From Alopecurus myosuroides (taxonomy: Eukaryota > Streptophyta > Magnoliopsida > Poales > Poaceae): a stretch of 64,000 nt of DNA. The position numbers and the translations under genes were made by a program. The DNA is taken from NCBI GenBank assembly GCA_028641055.1, contig JAPCYS010002934.1:62001-126000 (forward strand). Direction: 5' to 3'. Below, in pieces: positions 11,960 through 23,806 of this stretch (positions are counted from its first letter, which is position 1; every line of letters starts with the position of its first letter). The notes below the pieces were generated by a model, which worked only from the letters and a program-made list of their open reading frames with translations, was not told where the DNA came from and did no database searches.

Positions 11960-13418
11960 CTAGAAACCTCCAGCTCCCCCTTGGTTGTTACCTTGATTTC
12001 CGGCTGCCGGGTTACCGGCTGGGGGTGGGCCGTTGCCCGGGTTTCCACCTGGATCCGGTCCTCCTCCCCGACCTGCACCTCGCATGGCTCTGTTCACTTC
12101 CTCATTCTTCCACCTCTGTAGGTCGGCGCACTGCTCCAAGGAGTGGTTAGCTGGCCTACCGTTTCTGCTGTGCTTCGGCATGCCATTCTGAAGATGTCCC
12201 AATTATTACTCGGCCTTGGTGGCCCTTGATAGTTTCCTCCATTGTGATTTCCAGTATTGAAATTTCCTTCTGCCCTGGTCTTGAAGATCCGGCTTCAGTG
12301 TTGGCGACAAACTCGGAGCCTCCCTCAAACGGGCGTTTGTTCTGGCTGTTTCCGTTGTTACCCGGCGCTGATCCATTGCCGGTTCTTCCATTATTACTTG
12401 TGTTTACTTTTGCTTTTTTATCGTCAGTTTCCTCTTCCCTAGTGTCCGTTGCGGCGTGTTTGTTGCATGCATCCATCAGTTCTCCCATCGTAACCTCTGA
12501 AGCATTCCGACTAGATTTCATGCGAGTTAACTTTTGTACTAAAGGTGTGTTTTTGCAGGTCTTTGCCATAGCTTGCAGCGCATCCTTGGGCTGAATATCT
12601 GTAGATGAATGAAGTATTTCCATAACCCGGCGCACCCAGCTGCGCGCCGATTCTCCCTTCTTCTGAACACATCGCTCTAGGTCATCAATAGTGAATAACT
12701 TTCTGCACGTCCCGTGAAAGTGCTTGATAAACGCAGTTTTCAATTCTCCCCATGACTTGATAGATCCTTCCGGTAGATTGGTGAACCATAACTTTGCTGC
12801 TCCCTCTGACATCATTAGATACATGAATTTGTCTTGAAGATTATCGGACGCATTGCGAATCGACATGGCCATCTCGTAACTGCTCAACCATGTTTCCGGA
12901 TCCATAGTCGGCTCATAATTCACTACTTTACCCGGTTCTTTGAACTTTTCCGGGTAAGGTTCAGCCCTGATGCTATCCGAAAGACACTTAGGTCCTGCAA
13001 GAATGGTCGAAGCTGGTCGTACTCGGGAAACGTGTGATCCTGCAGGGGGTACAGCTGGACGCGGTACTGCTAGTGGCCCATGTACCGCAGACCCGGCCAC
13101 GGCTCTCCTGGCTCTGGAACTGTCCACGATGGCCTGTGCTGATGATGCTGCTGGTACTGCCTGAATGTGTGGAGGAGGCGGCATTTGCTGCTGCTCTTCC
13201 CTCCGCCGTGCCGAACTTGTCTGGATATTGCCGACATTACCTCGCTGTTGGCTGACATATGGTGTCCCATGCATTCCACTTCTGTGATCCGGGTAATTAA
13301 CTTGTTGTGCCACCGCAGTGCGCAGCATATCTATCGCCCGCCGGGTCTCCTCTGCGTGGGGTGACTCTCTCACGGGGATTTGATTCAGTGCAAGCGTTGC
13401 CGCGTATACGTTGTCCAT
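11960..13418 (-). pseudogene. Gag core and degenerate nucleocapsid, unit B
   Basis: The 420-codon stretch 12156-13418 carries the plant Gypsy gag core (Retrotrans_gag): PYPEKFKEPGKVVNYEP, PETWLSSYEMAM, LMMSEGAAKLWFTNLPEGSI, SWGELKTAFIKHFHGTC, then a KGESARSWVRR helix. An N/G-rich linker follows. A second frame (11960-12202) continues with NHSLEQC and a G/N/P-rich tail, which looks like a decayed zinc-knuckle region. Gag forms the particle that packages element RNA. It is open through the core but shifted at about 12160-12200 and upstream of 13418. Confidence 0.83.
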
Positions 13419-13450
13419 GGGATTGTTGTAATGACCCGCTGGTGTGCGAA

Positions 13451-13481
13451 AACGTGATGGTGGTGGTGGTGGTGGTGGTAC
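13451..13481. repeat. GGT trinucleotide microsatellite
   Basis: About eight GGT/GAT units in a row between the gag N-terminus and core of unit B. Slippage here is a likely cause of the local loss of frame. Confidence 0.9.
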
Positions 13482-13534
13482 AGTATTGCCGGTAGTAACT
13501 CCAGTCTGTGGTACGGGTAACCCGGCATGCGTGT

Positions 13535-14720
13535 CTACCGGTTGTACTCCTCCGTTGTCGGCTGAGGGGCGGTTCCTTGATTTGCCGCTGGGATTGGCTG
13601 ATCCTGAGGCGTGATAAATAGCGCAGCTGGGTTTATGACTCCTCCCAACGCTGGCAATCTGGTTTGGTGCCTTTGATGTATTCTAGTCGTTTCCTCTCGG
13701 AGCCGGGTTTCGAGTGCATCCAGCTCGCGTTGTCGTGTGGCCATCCCTTGTCTTTCTGCTTCTACTTGCCTTCTCTGCTGCTCCAACGCACGACGGGCTA
13801 CGTCCAAATCCCTAACACGTTCCGCCGCGTTCTTTGGAGTGATAACTGTGGCAAGAACTGTCGGATCTAGGATCAGATTGTTGTCGAACAGGGCCGGATG
13901 TTGTGGATTGGAAGGACCCGCTCCTGGCGTCCGGTTTGCTAGGAATCCAAATGTGTTCGCGTGTAACTCGTTTTCCGCCGCTTGACTGGTAACCGATGCC
14001 GACTCTCCGTCAACCTGGGCCAGAACCGGGTTTCTGTCAGCCGGTCCCTGCTGCCGGGTCAACGCTTGTGCGGCCCCGGCTGCGGCAGCGGTTACGTTCT
14101 CCTGAGATTGGTCCGGGAGCCGTGTAAACCGCAACCCGGCGCACAATGCTTGGCGCGAATTCATACCGTTCCTCTTCGCTACTATTTTCCTCGTGCCGGT
14201 TCTCCAGCAGGCGCAGGATAGACTCGGTATCACCTTCTTTCTCGATCCGGCCACGCGGGGTCCATGCCGGCTCTCCGACTGTTCCCTCTTCGTGTGGTTC
14301 TTCCATTGGATCCGTTGTCCCAACTGATTCTGCTCCATCTGATTGGATATAGGTGGTCTTCCCTGACACAGAATCAAACCCAAAGTCGTCAGGGACCGAA
14401 CCGGAAGTACGTACCATACCGATGAAGACGCTGATCTGGCCGATTGTCATGATAGATCCGGATTCGAGGTGATCCGACTCTGGTCCCCAGCCGGAATCGT
14501 CCACCATCTTCTCTCCTTCGTGGTCGATGTAGATCTCGCCGATGACTAGATTCTCCATGTTCTTCCAAGCTTCTTCCGTGATGTAAACATCTTTGGACGC
14601 AGGCCCCACGGTGGGCGCCAACTGTCGCGGGATAATCACGGCAGACGTTACCGGGGGTAACTGATCTTGGGGCAAGACAACACAGGCGTTTGGGAGAGGG
14701 TTTAGCTCAGAGGAGAACAT
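13535..14720 (-). pseudogene. Gag N-terminal region, unit B
   Basis: The start is the ATG at 14720 (MFSSELNPLPNAC), inside the LTR. The frame reads through the primer site and stays open to about 14037. A second frame (13535-14383) continues with a long charged coiled coil (repeated RR/QQ/EE) and a proline/glutamine-rich end. A frameshift in 14037-14383 separates them, and 13419-13534, which includes a short GGT microsatellite, separates this part from the core. The first 80 codons match unit A closely. Confidence 0.7.
14603..14620 (-). other. Primer-binding site, unit B
   Basis: Identical to the unit A site (TGGCGCCCACCGTGGGGC) and two bases from the LTR edge at 14623. Confidence 0.8.
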
Positions 14721-15097
14721 GATGGTACTCGATCTGGTAGCCGGCAATCAAGTCGCCGAGTCTCCGATCTCGATATATTAACTCAACTCTCGTGTTACAC
14801 TGGATGCTCGATATCAAGCGATATTGCTATAACTCTTGGATCTCCCTCGACTAGTTCTAGGGGCCGGTTTATAAAGCACCCGGACCCCTTGGCTTGCCCT
14901 CCAAGGCGCACACTGAATCCTACCCGGACACTGCATACAAACCCTAGCTTTCCTTATCGTAACCCACAATCCGGGTTACCAAGCCCATGAACTTGGGCCT
15001 TCTAGAAGTTCCCTTATCCTTAGCCGGATCCTGCGCAGCGTCCTTTAGGTCGGGTTATACCTTGGCGTTGGCCTACCGGGTTACTATCCCTCCATAA
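14623..15097 (-). repeat. Right-end Tat LTR (5' LTR of unit B)
   Basis: About 475 bp, homologous to 6283-6759. The outer terminal dinucleotide has changed: plus-strand CCATCA in the middle LTR reads CCATAA here. The TATA-like TTTATAAA is at 14868-14875 on the minus strand. Confidence 0.82.
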
Positions 15098-15996
15098 AAA
15101 ACACCATGCTTAAATGGAGATTCTTGGTGGCTTCAAAAGTCGAATGATCATGCAAAGCAATGATTAATATAGCATGAAGCAACAGGTTTCCGAGAAGGTA
15201 AATACTAGTGCATATTTGAGGAAAACCGCACCAAAAAACTCTCTTACAAACAAGATACCAAAAGATGAGAAAATAAAATCATTTAAGAAAATTGAAACTT
15301 GTCTGAGCACACATGCCACATAGGAAAAAGATAATTAACACTATAATTTCTAGGTGGCAAAACCTCAAATGTTCACATTCTTTAGGCTTGTGATATGCAA
15401 AAAGCATATTACTCCCCCCATAATGTGATAATCCTTATCTTCGTAGCAAGAGGCAAACAAATACCAACTAGAGATAACTAATAGACATTAGAATTTGAAT
15501 TTCTCATGAGTATGACATACCACATAGAGACTAGATAATATTGAAATATAAACACTAAGTGGTATTCCTCATGTATACATATTTTAGGATTGTGAAATGC
15601 TAAAGGCATATTACTCTCCCAAAATGGGATAGTCCATTAATCACTCAAAATAGCCAACTAAGATACAAAAATGATGCAATTAGGCTCAAACAAAACTCAT
15701 ACATACATGTTGTGTGAACCGACAAACACATACTAGATTACTCAAGGATAAGTAAGTAGTAAGAACAACATGTACAAAATACAAGCAAGGTACAAAACCG
15801 ATACATGCAAAGGGGAAAGCAACTTTCAATGTATATATATAATGTAAATACAAGTTACCACAAGAAGGAGCATGGAATATGAGATAGAGAAATGATAATA
15901 CAAATGACTTGGCTTAAGGAAAATATACGTGATGAAGATCCCTTAATTCTTCATGATATAGCCAAGACTCCAATGCCCTCCAATAACACCTATTGA
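15098..15996. other. AT-rich internal region of the Copia element, no gene seen
   Basis: About 900 bp between the Tat array and gag. I find no open frame or protein motif. Two related phrases with AAGCATATTACTC (near 15400) and AGGCATATTACTC (near 15605) suggest an old internal duplication of about 200 bp. Confidence 0.5.
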
Positions 15997-18182
15997 TCAA
16001 GTTTGAGCTTGTTGGTCCCCAACCAAGTTGGGTCCTAAGAGGTTAGTCACAATTGGCTTGACAACCCAAATGGTTCTTTTCTTGACACCACTTTGATTAC
16101 CAACATATTTGGCAAACACATTGCCCACATTATCCTTCCGAATGGAATAAACATCATCAATTACGATTGGGTTGGATAATGTACCATTAGTGCATGAAGA
16201 AGCAAGATGGCCCTTTTCACGGCATAAATAACAACAACGAATCCTTCCATTATTCTTAGTTGATTTCTCAACTTGAGAATCATTAGCTTGAGTCTTCATG
16301 GGAGGAGGCCTTTCTTCAACTTGAAGTTGAGATTGAGGTTGGACTTGTGGACGCTTCCCTTGTTGCTTCTCACTAAATTGCTTCTTCTTCAAAGGGCATG
16401 ATCTAACATGATGCCCTTCAACATTGCACTTGAAGCAAACAATCTTGGCAAAATTCTTGAGTTGTTCATGGCCCTTCTTCTTGTCGACCTTGGACTTGTT
16501 CTTGTGATTGGAAATGAATCCAAGTCCTCTCTTGTCATTGGGGGATTTTTGTACACTCAACATATTGTCAAGTGTGGACTTCCCTTTATGACACTTCTCC
16601 AAGTCTTTCCTCAATGAAGTAACTTGGGCATTGAGCTCTTTGATTCCCTCTACATGGTTAGTATCAACACAAGAGCTAGAGGAAGTAGATGCATCATTAT
16701 TAGAGCAACAATGTAAGGAAAGCAATTCATCATAAGATGTGGGAACATTATTAGAGGATGAATTACTAGGACTAGCACAAGGAAATATAGCATTTAGAGT
16801 AGAGATTGTGCCTTTGTACACATGAGGCTCACAAGATGTTAACTTAGTTAAAATAGCCTCATGAGCTAATTTTAGCATCTCATGGGAGACTAGAAGATCC
16901 TCATGAGATATTGAGAGATTTTCATGAGTTTCTTCCAATTTCCCATAATTACTAGTTAGCAACTCAAGTTGAGCCCGTAGCTCAACATTCTCCTTTAATA
17001 TGGATGCTTCACAAGAAATAGAGTTAGTATCACAAGAATCATCATTTTTAGCTTTGAGGTCATTAGCAAGAAAAAGAGATAATTCATTGTCCCTTCTAAG
17101 CTTAGAAACGCTAATAGCCTAAGTTTCTTCTAGACTATATAGTTTCTCTTCAAGAGAAGAACTAAGGGACCGCTCTTTCTCAGAAGCCTTTTCAAGCTCT
17201 TTGTCCTTGATAGAATGACTACCACTATGACTTTCCAAAGTTATGATTATATCCTCCTTTTCATCTATAAGAGAGTTAGCCTTATCAAGATGTTCTAGGA
17301 GAGCATTCACATTTTTATTGGTCTCACCATCAAGGCTAGCTAACCACAAAGCTATCCACTCAGTTCTATCATCATGAGATATATTGGGGTTCGAAGTAGA
17401 AGATACCTTTGAATCCTTGGCCATGAGGCAAAAGGTGGTAGATGATGATAGATCATTACTTGAGGGACCACTCAAGTCCACATCTTGTTCCATAGAGAGT
17501 TGGTTTCCTTTACATTATTAGACATACAAATACTAGAGGAAACACAATCATTTTTATGATGGGAACAAGATAAAGAAAGCATATCATCATGAGATTTAGT
17601 CAAGCAATGTCGACATGATATGCAAAGACTATCAACACAAGCATGTAAAACATTTTTGGTTCTAGTTGTGTTTACGTACAAAGATGAGGCATGACAATAA
17701 GATAGAGATGAAGGATCATCAATAATAAGCTCACTATCATTATTGCAAAGCCTATCACTACTCACCATCTCATTAGTTTGTGGCTTACCACATGTTGGTG
17801 AAGTAGAAGAAGTTGAGAACACATCACGACCGTAAGTGGAGGGATAACAATCAACCTCTTCAACATTGAACACACCATATTTATCTTGAAGCTTTGTCCA
17901 TAACTCATGAGCATTCCCGATAGGAAAGAGTGTTTTAATAACTACAAGGCTCACAAGAAGGAAAAAAGCATTAATAGCAAGAGCATCGAGAGATAAGTTT
18001 TTCTCTTCCTCTAAAGTTGGATTTTGAGGATCCTTTGGAGGAGAAAACCCCATATCTACAATTTGCTCCATATGTGGGTCCATGACCCGAAAATAAATTA
18101 GCATGCGAAATTTCCAAACATCATAGTTTGTGCCATCAAAATGAAATGTGGGATCGTGCACTAATTCACTAAGCGACATCAT
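15997..18182 (-). pseudogene. Copia gag polyprotein (two CCHC zinc knuckles)
   Basis: The start is the ATG at 18182 (MMSLSELVHDPTFHFDGTNY). Residues about 1-90 are the Copia gag N-domain (FDGTNYDVWKFRM, then ELWTKLQDKYGV). A Ser/Cys-rich middle, a coiled-coil region (16600-17490) and a C-terminus with two CX2CX4HX4C knuckles (CFKCNVEGHHVRSC and CYLCREKGHLASSC) follow. Frame breaks: a shift near 17480-17490 and an in-frame TAG near 17119. The remaining C-terminal 320 codons are open. Gag coats the element RNA. The frame ends before any protease or integrase appears. Confidence 0.8.
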
Positions 18183-18220
18183 TACTCTCAAGGCGGTGAA
18201 GCCTAACAATGAGAGCCCTG

Positions 18221-18232
18221 GATATGATACTA
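18221..18232 (-). other. Copia primer-binding site (initiator tRNA-Met type)
   Basis: The minus strand reads TAGTATCATATC, a decayed form of the usual TGGTATCAGAGC, next to the LTR edge at 18234. Confidence 0.65.
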
Positions 18233-18233
18233 A

Positions 18234-19031
18234 TGGAAAGTACAAGGATGCCGCCTAGAGGGGGGTGAATGGGCGCTTTAAAATATTTACGGTTTAGGCT
18301 TGAGTAAATGCGGAATAAACTAGCATTTAATTTATCAAGAACAAAACCTATACAAGCTAGGTTTACCTATGTGCACAAACAACTTATTCTAGGCAAGAAA
18401 TACAACTATGTGATAGCAAGATAGATGACTTCAAGCATGATGGCTATCACAAAGGTAAATACATAAGTAACGAGCTAGAGTATACAAATAACCGAAGCAC
18501 AAGGAGACACCGATGTGATTACCGAAGTTCCTTCGCAAGGGAAGTACGTCTTTGTTGGAGACGTGGGGAGCCACCTAGGCGCTCCTCAATAGCACGGATG
18601 TGCACACCTTATTCTCCTTGAGCTTCTCCGGTGAGGGAGATGCTCGTTTCCACTATGAGGTCGACTTGAAGGCGTTGACCAAACCTTACACGGCGTTGAG
18701 GCTATCTCCACAATTAAATTGGAGGCTCTCAACGAATCTTCTGGCAACAAGGTGAAAGATCCATGCACTAACCGTCTAGGGTGCTCAATACACCCAAGAG
18801 GAACAATCTCTCCGGTGACCAAGCACCCAAGAGTAACAAGCTCACAAACTTCTCTTTCACGAATCTCGTGGGAACTCAAAAGAATGCACCTAATGCAATG
18901 GCAAGAACACAGAAAGTGGTCACGAACTTCTCTCCAAAATCCCACCAGTGCAACTACTGCTATGGAGGGATGAAGGAGGAAGAACAAGGAAAACAACAAA
19001 TGACTCCCTAGATCTAGATCCAATAGGTTCC
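18234..19031 (-). repeat. Copia LTR, inner part
   Basis: The plus-strand edge is TGGAAAGTAC. It is interrupted at 19031 by the Athila-like element; the LTR resumes at 40753. Bases 19027-19031 (GTTCC) are the target duplication of that insertion. No gene. Confidence 0.75.
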
Positions 19032-20455
19032 TGATGCATGTAAAATGCATACATGAACTTTGCATGTTATTATTTGTTTTTCCTACATATTAGCAACTTA
19101 TATTCATGTTTTATAATGATTTGGGGGATTTTTTGAACAATCCCCCTTCTTTTGGTTCTAACCCTATTTTTCCAGAAAACATACTTTTTAGTGTTTCAAA
19201 CTTTCCGGGAGCTTCGGGACTCCAAAAAGGGCAAGTCCAAAGAGCACGGTTCAGAATTTTCGAGACGAAGACCATGGGCCAAAGTAGAGGGCCAAAAGGC
19301 CAACCAGTTGGAAAAGAGGACCCTCCATGCGGCCAGATTCCTTGGCCGCTTGTGGGGCCCCCTTTTTGCCCCCGTGGCTCCGATGCCGTCGATCTTTCTT
19401 CTCCCGAGTGTCTCGTGACCTAAAAACGACTATATAAAGGGTCCCCTGGCCTTTTCGAGAAGGAGGCGGCGCCGAGAGACGAAACCACGAAACAGAGAGA
19501 CAGAAGGCTACCGCCGGAGAAGATCGGAGGGGGGAAACGCCGCCGGGATCACCCCCGGAGGGCTCCACCCCCCTCCGGCGTGTTCATCATCAACATCTAC
19601 AGCAAGATCAGCTCCATCTCTCCACTGTAATCTCTTGGCAAACATGATGTATGATGCAATACTATATTCCCTTGATGTATTGTGTCTCCCCGTCTGTGTT
19701 TAAGTAGTGAATTGTTCTTGGCAATGGTGAAATAGTTCATTGATTGGTTGCATACAAGTTTGTTATCTTCTATGATTGTCTTTATGTACAATATATGAGT
19801 GCACACATATGTTGGGGAATGCATGTGAGGTGATCACCGGTAGCATAATGGAGTGGTGTTGACTTGGGAGTGACAGTAACCTGAGACCAAGCCACAAAGT
19901 TAAGTTATTGGGGGATATATATAGGGGACCTTAGAACGTAAGGCTATGGTGGGACTTTATCTCTTAATCAATCTTGTGCAGTCATTTACTTGGCCACATG
20001 ATCCATCATAAGGGGTTGTAGATCATTTACTTGACTATACCTATTCATGGCTCCTTCCTAGAAGAAATAACTAAGACTAAAACATGTGCTTCACTAATTG
20101 TGACAACCACACGAACGAAACACCTATTGCTAGAACACTTGCTCCCTTGAGATACTTGAGATATTTGCTGCTTGCTCTTGTGAAACTTGCTTAGAAACTT
20201 GCTTTAGAAACTTGCTTTAGGATTACTTGCATTTTAAACTTGCTTCACTAGTTACTAGACAAACCACACTCCACGTCACTTGCTTTTAATTAGTTAGTTC
20301 CTTTTAGTCAAACTTATTGCTTTGCATAAACAACCATATAAGAGGTTTATAGGGCTTTAGAGAATAGATAGCTTACCTTCAGCTCCTCGTGGGTTCGACA
20401 CTCAAATACTTATCGAAAGGTACTACAATTGATCTCCTGCACTTGGGAGTCATCA
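19032..20455 (+). repeat. 5' LTR of the plus-strand Athila-like element
   Basis: 1424 bp, TGATGC...ATCA. It matches 39338-40747 end to end. The TATA box TATATAAA is at 19431-19438. Near 20180-20230 a short phrase ending in CTTGCTTTAG is repeated once more than in the 3' LTR. Confidence 0.93.
19431..19438 (+). promoter_or_regulatory. LTR TATA box
   Basis: TATATAAA followed by GGGTCC, with the same sequence at 39737-39744 in the 3' LTR. Transcription would begin about 25-35 bp downstream. Confidence 0.65.
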
Positions 20456-20465
20456 AGCACTTTTC

Positions 20466-20483
20466 TGGCGCCGTTGTCGGGGA
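20466..20483 (+). other. Primer-binding site, tRNA-Asp type
   Basis: TGGCGCCGTTGTCGGGGA, ten bases after the LTR. It differs at one position from the form seen in the complete element at 53297-61628. Confidence 0.85.
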
Positions 20484-20559
20484 GCGTTGTGCTAAGATTT
20501 TATTCTTTTTTGCATTGCATACTAACATATAAACCTAAAACACAAAAAAAAAATATAAA

Positions 20560-21357
20560 ATGGAAAACAACCAAACAAGTTTAGAACTGTATAATATCTA
20601 CCTTGAATTAGGACATGAAGTGTTTGAGGAGAAGTTGAAAAATTATTTGCACAACAATCATATTTGTGGTAGTACTAATTCTTTGAACACCTTTATTGCT
20701 AAGGAAAACCTTGAGCTTGGGGAAGTTTGTCTTGATGAATATGATATTTTTAGTCCCCCTACTATTGAGGATAAAAATGATATACTTGCTGATTCTATGG
20801 AAAGTTTTAAGCTTGGGGAAGTTGGTTTGGATGAGCATGATATTTCTAGTTCCCCAAGCTTGGAGGAGAAAATTCACTTTGATGATACTATGCCTCCTAT
20901 ATATGATGATTGCAATGAAAATTATGAATGTTTAACTCCCACTATCACTAATGAGGATTTTACTTATGTGGAGAGTAGTGATTCTTTTATGCATGTAGCT
21001 CATGATAAGAATGTTTTATGTGATATTCATATTGTTGAATCTATTCATGATGCTACTGAAAATTATTATGAGAGAGGGAAACATGGTTACACATATTTCA
21101 ACAATATTAAGTTTCCCCTCTTTATGCTGAAAGTATTGAAGTTGCACTTGATCTACCTTTCTATGCTTGCTATTATGTTCTTGTTTTATTTGTTTCATCA
21201 CAAAATGGCAATGCATAGGAAAGGGGTTAGACTTAAAAATAAATTGTTTAATATTTTTTTGGTGTGTTCCTTATGCTTTAATTTCCTATTAGGTTTGAGC
21301 ACACATTTGTCTTTTCAACATGTAAAATACCTTTACATACTGTTATCTATCATTTAG
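20560..21357 (+). CDS. Element-encoded protein of unknown function with C-terminal membrane segments
   Basis: 265 codons from ATG 20560, the first ATG after the primer site, intact. The first residues (MENN...) match the start of the gag frame of the 53297-61628 element. Residues about 48-110 contain two related acidic repeats (LGEVCLDEYDIFSPPTIED and LGEVGLDEHDISSSPSLEE). Residues about 125-180 (SFMHVAHDKNVLCD, ATENYYERGKHGY) match the C-terminal part of the 476-codon ORF at 57396-58826. Two hydrophobic stretches at about 188-216 and 228-264 look like membrane segments. The gag core is absent, so this seems a fusion made by deletion. An env-like role is possible but unproven. Confidence 0.65.
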   Translation: MENNQTSLELYNIYLELGHEVFEEKLKNYLHNNHICGSTNSLNTFIAKENLELGEVCLDEYDIFSPPTIEDKNDILADSMESFKLGEVGLDEHDISSSPSLEEKIHFDDTMPPIYDDCNENYECLTPTITNEDFTYVESSDSFMHVAHDKNVLCDIHIVESIHDATENYYERGKHGYTYFNNIKFPLFMLKVLKLHLIYLSMLAIMFLFYLFHHKMAMHRKGVRLKNKLFNIFLVCSLCFNFLLGLSTHLSFQHVKYLYILLSII

Positions 21358-23806
21358 TTTTATATTTTCATTTTATAAAAAATTTGGGAAAGTAAATGAG
21401 AAGGATGAGTAATGGAGAAGTTGGGGTCGACCTTGAACATGTGTTGTTCATGCCAATGAAACCATTGCAAAGTCTCTATCATTAAAACTTTTTCCAAAGC
21501 TAAAAAAATATTAGTTCACTACTGTAACATCACATTTCTTTCTTATTTCTCATCATAAATGGCAAGAATAATCTTATATGAGAGATAGGATTAAACAATA
21601 GTGATTAGCTGTCCAGAAAACAGATTCCTGAACTTCACTGCGAAAAATGTTTAAAATCACAGAAGTGGAATTTTGACCTGGTAATTTACGACAGAAATAT
21701 ATAGTTATCACTACATATTTCATTAGTTTTAAGTTTTCTGATTTGAGCAACTTAAGTGCCTCTAAAAATTCACTCTTTACAGGTTGTTCAGTTTTTGGCA
21801 GATTATGTCTTTATTTTGCATTGCTCTCATTACTTGTGTTTTGTGTGGTTCTTTTGATCAAGGAGCAATGCACAACTGTAGTAATAATAGTTAATATTTA
21901 GAATCAACTCATGATGTGTCTTTGCTGTACCTATGTGGATTTTATTTATGGAGGCACTAACCCCTCGAATCAAGTTTTATGTTGAGATTTGTGTAAGAAG
22001 AATTTTTCAGGAGGAAGAGTTGAGTGAGATGAACAAAGATCAAGAGGGACAACCAATCAGGCTTGGGGATGTACCCCTGGGCTCACCCTACATGTATCAA
22101 ATAAGTACAAGAATCCAATCTTGGGGATGCCGAGCCACCTCACTCCAACCATCATGATATTAAGTAAGAAAAGCCTAGCTATACGGCTATCAATAAAGCG
22201 CTTTACGGGAGGCAACCCGGTTGTTCTTAGTTGGTTTTTCCTAGTGTCCTCATACTGTAACAAGAGACTTAGTATTTATTTTAGTTTCTTGAGTTTTCAA
22301 TAAAGTGTCAAGTTTCACCCATTTCGATTTAAAAGTTGCTATCCTAGTGCTTGGAATTTCTGTTTCAGCACGATTCTGCTCACCGTACGATTTTTCATTT
22401 TTTTATCTGTAAGTTGGATTGAGCTAATTTTTTAGTATGCTCTGCAACTTTTTGTACTCTGTAAGCACAAAAATTGGATTAATTTTTTGATGAGTCTAGC
22501 TTAGGGAAAACGTTCGTTTTGCTGCTATTGCTTTTATGGACAGATTTTGCCTTCTTTTGTTGGATGCACTCTTTGGGTTTGGGACTTGAATTTCCTTGAT
22601 CTTTTCGAGCTACAGAGTGAACATACAAAATTATGAAACTTATTGTCTATCTTCTGGAGCATTTGTTTTGGAATTTTGCGCAGTATGCATACATTTTGTT
22701 TGTCCTTGCTAATCTCACCCCACAGAAAAAAGAATGGGAGAAACATGTTTTGTAAAGTTTTTTCACATGGAATAGAGGAGCTGCGCCAAGAGAGATCCAA
22801 GAGTGGTGAAAACCACAAGCTTGGGGATGTGGTGAACACCCCCCTGGACAAACACTCTTTTGGTTAGCACACGTCTACTTTCTGTTTTTCTAAGCAAAGC
22901 ATTTATCGCAGAAACTTGAAGCGTCTAGTTTTGTTTTTTTTAGTTTATTTGTGAGACCACCACCACAATTATCTTTATGAGAATCAGCTTCTATAATAAT
23001 GGGTTGAATTAAGTTGGATGCTTTTATATTTATTGGGAAAGGGATGCTTTAGTTGATTATAAAAGCTACTTATAGTTGCATGATTTATATGCTGTTTTAG
23101 GTGTAGAAATTTGCAAGTTGTCATGAGCTATCTCTTATTCATGTTTTTTATGTTAATTGTTAGTTTACTTAGTTTGTCATGAAATGAGTAGTTCTATGGA
23201 CACTAATGCATGCATAGTAGATGGTCAACTATGTCCCTCTTGCTAGCCAAAAAAGTAAAAATTCCAACAAGTATAAACTTGTTTCCAACACCCTTTAGCC
23301 AAGTATTTCCAGTGAGTCCACCATATCTACCTATTAGCTTCAGAGCTATTCCGAGTATGTTCACCATGTTATAGTGTTATTTATGTTCTAAATTAAGATA
23401 TTCACTTTATTAATTGTCATGAGCTGAATTTGGGATAGGACTCTCACGAACTTTTGAATGCACACCTTTACTTTTCATTGCACTTAATAAACATGACCCA
23501 ATAACGGGAGCTAAAAGTTTTGCGTTTGACAAGTGTTTGGTTGGGAGCTAGCTATAAACGTGTATCACTGGAAAGCTTTCAACATTGCACAAAAATTTAC
23601 ATTTGGTTGATATCATGTACTTTTGTTTTTGGACTCCTGCCATGCCGAAATGAAATAGAGGAATAGTAAGTTTTGATGAGTAAGTATATTTATGACTAGA
23701 GAAACGCATTGGGCCGCTAACCCAAGCCATGCTTTATCATGGTGGAAATTTACTTACAGCTAGAGTGGACTCTACAAACACATCCTACAATAAAATAAGA
23801 AGCTAT
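21358..23806. other. Non-coding internal region of the Athila-like element, left of the CACTA insertion
   Basis: No supported gene. It holds CTTGGGGATG motifs at about 22062, 22120 and 22820, a block near 22198-22222 with GGGAGGCAACCCGG, and a decayed copy of the AAACAGATT/CTG phrase (near 21615) that recurs in the other Athila-like elements. The last three bases (TAT) are the CACTA target duplication. Confidence 0.6.

Larger units (their letters stand above)
1..15097 (-). mobile_element. Tandem Tat-lineage Gypsy retrotransposon array (two units sharing an LTR)
   Basis: The order on the plus strand is antisense ORF A, spacer, pol A, primer site, LTR (6283-6759), antisense ORF B, spacer, truncated pol B, gag B, primer site, LTR (14623-15097). 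Sense transcription is leftwards. The middle LTR serves both units, as expected after unequal recombination between LTRs or elements. An antisense ORF beyond pol and a second (archaeal-type) RNase H are hallmarks of Tat elements. The two LTRs differ at many positions by eye, so they are not a young pair from one insertion. Unit A is cut by the window start. The right edge is 15095-15097, where the expected terminal CA has decayed. Target duplication cannot be tested because the left end is outside. Confidence 0.82.
15098..19031 (-). mobile_element. Copia element (SIRE/Maximus-like), gag-only, left segment
   Basis: The minus-strand order is LTR (18234-19031, continued at 40753-42007), primer site (18221-18232), gag (15997-18182) and a non-coding tail. 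The left end is cut by the Tat array. No pol is seen in the window, so it looks like a gag-only derivative. The lineage call rests on the very long LTR (about 2.0 kb when the two parts are added) and the gag type, and is inference. Confidence 0.7.

Noticed and set aside
6283..15097. Unit B as a single ordinary insertion with its own LTR pair
   Set aside because: The two LTRs are too different for one insertion, and the left LTR is equally the 5' LTR of unit A, complete with primer site.
19106..19423. 105-codon frame repeated at 39412-39729
   Set aside because: It lies in the LTR U3 region of both LTRs and is present twice only because the LTRs are duplicates. No protein features.
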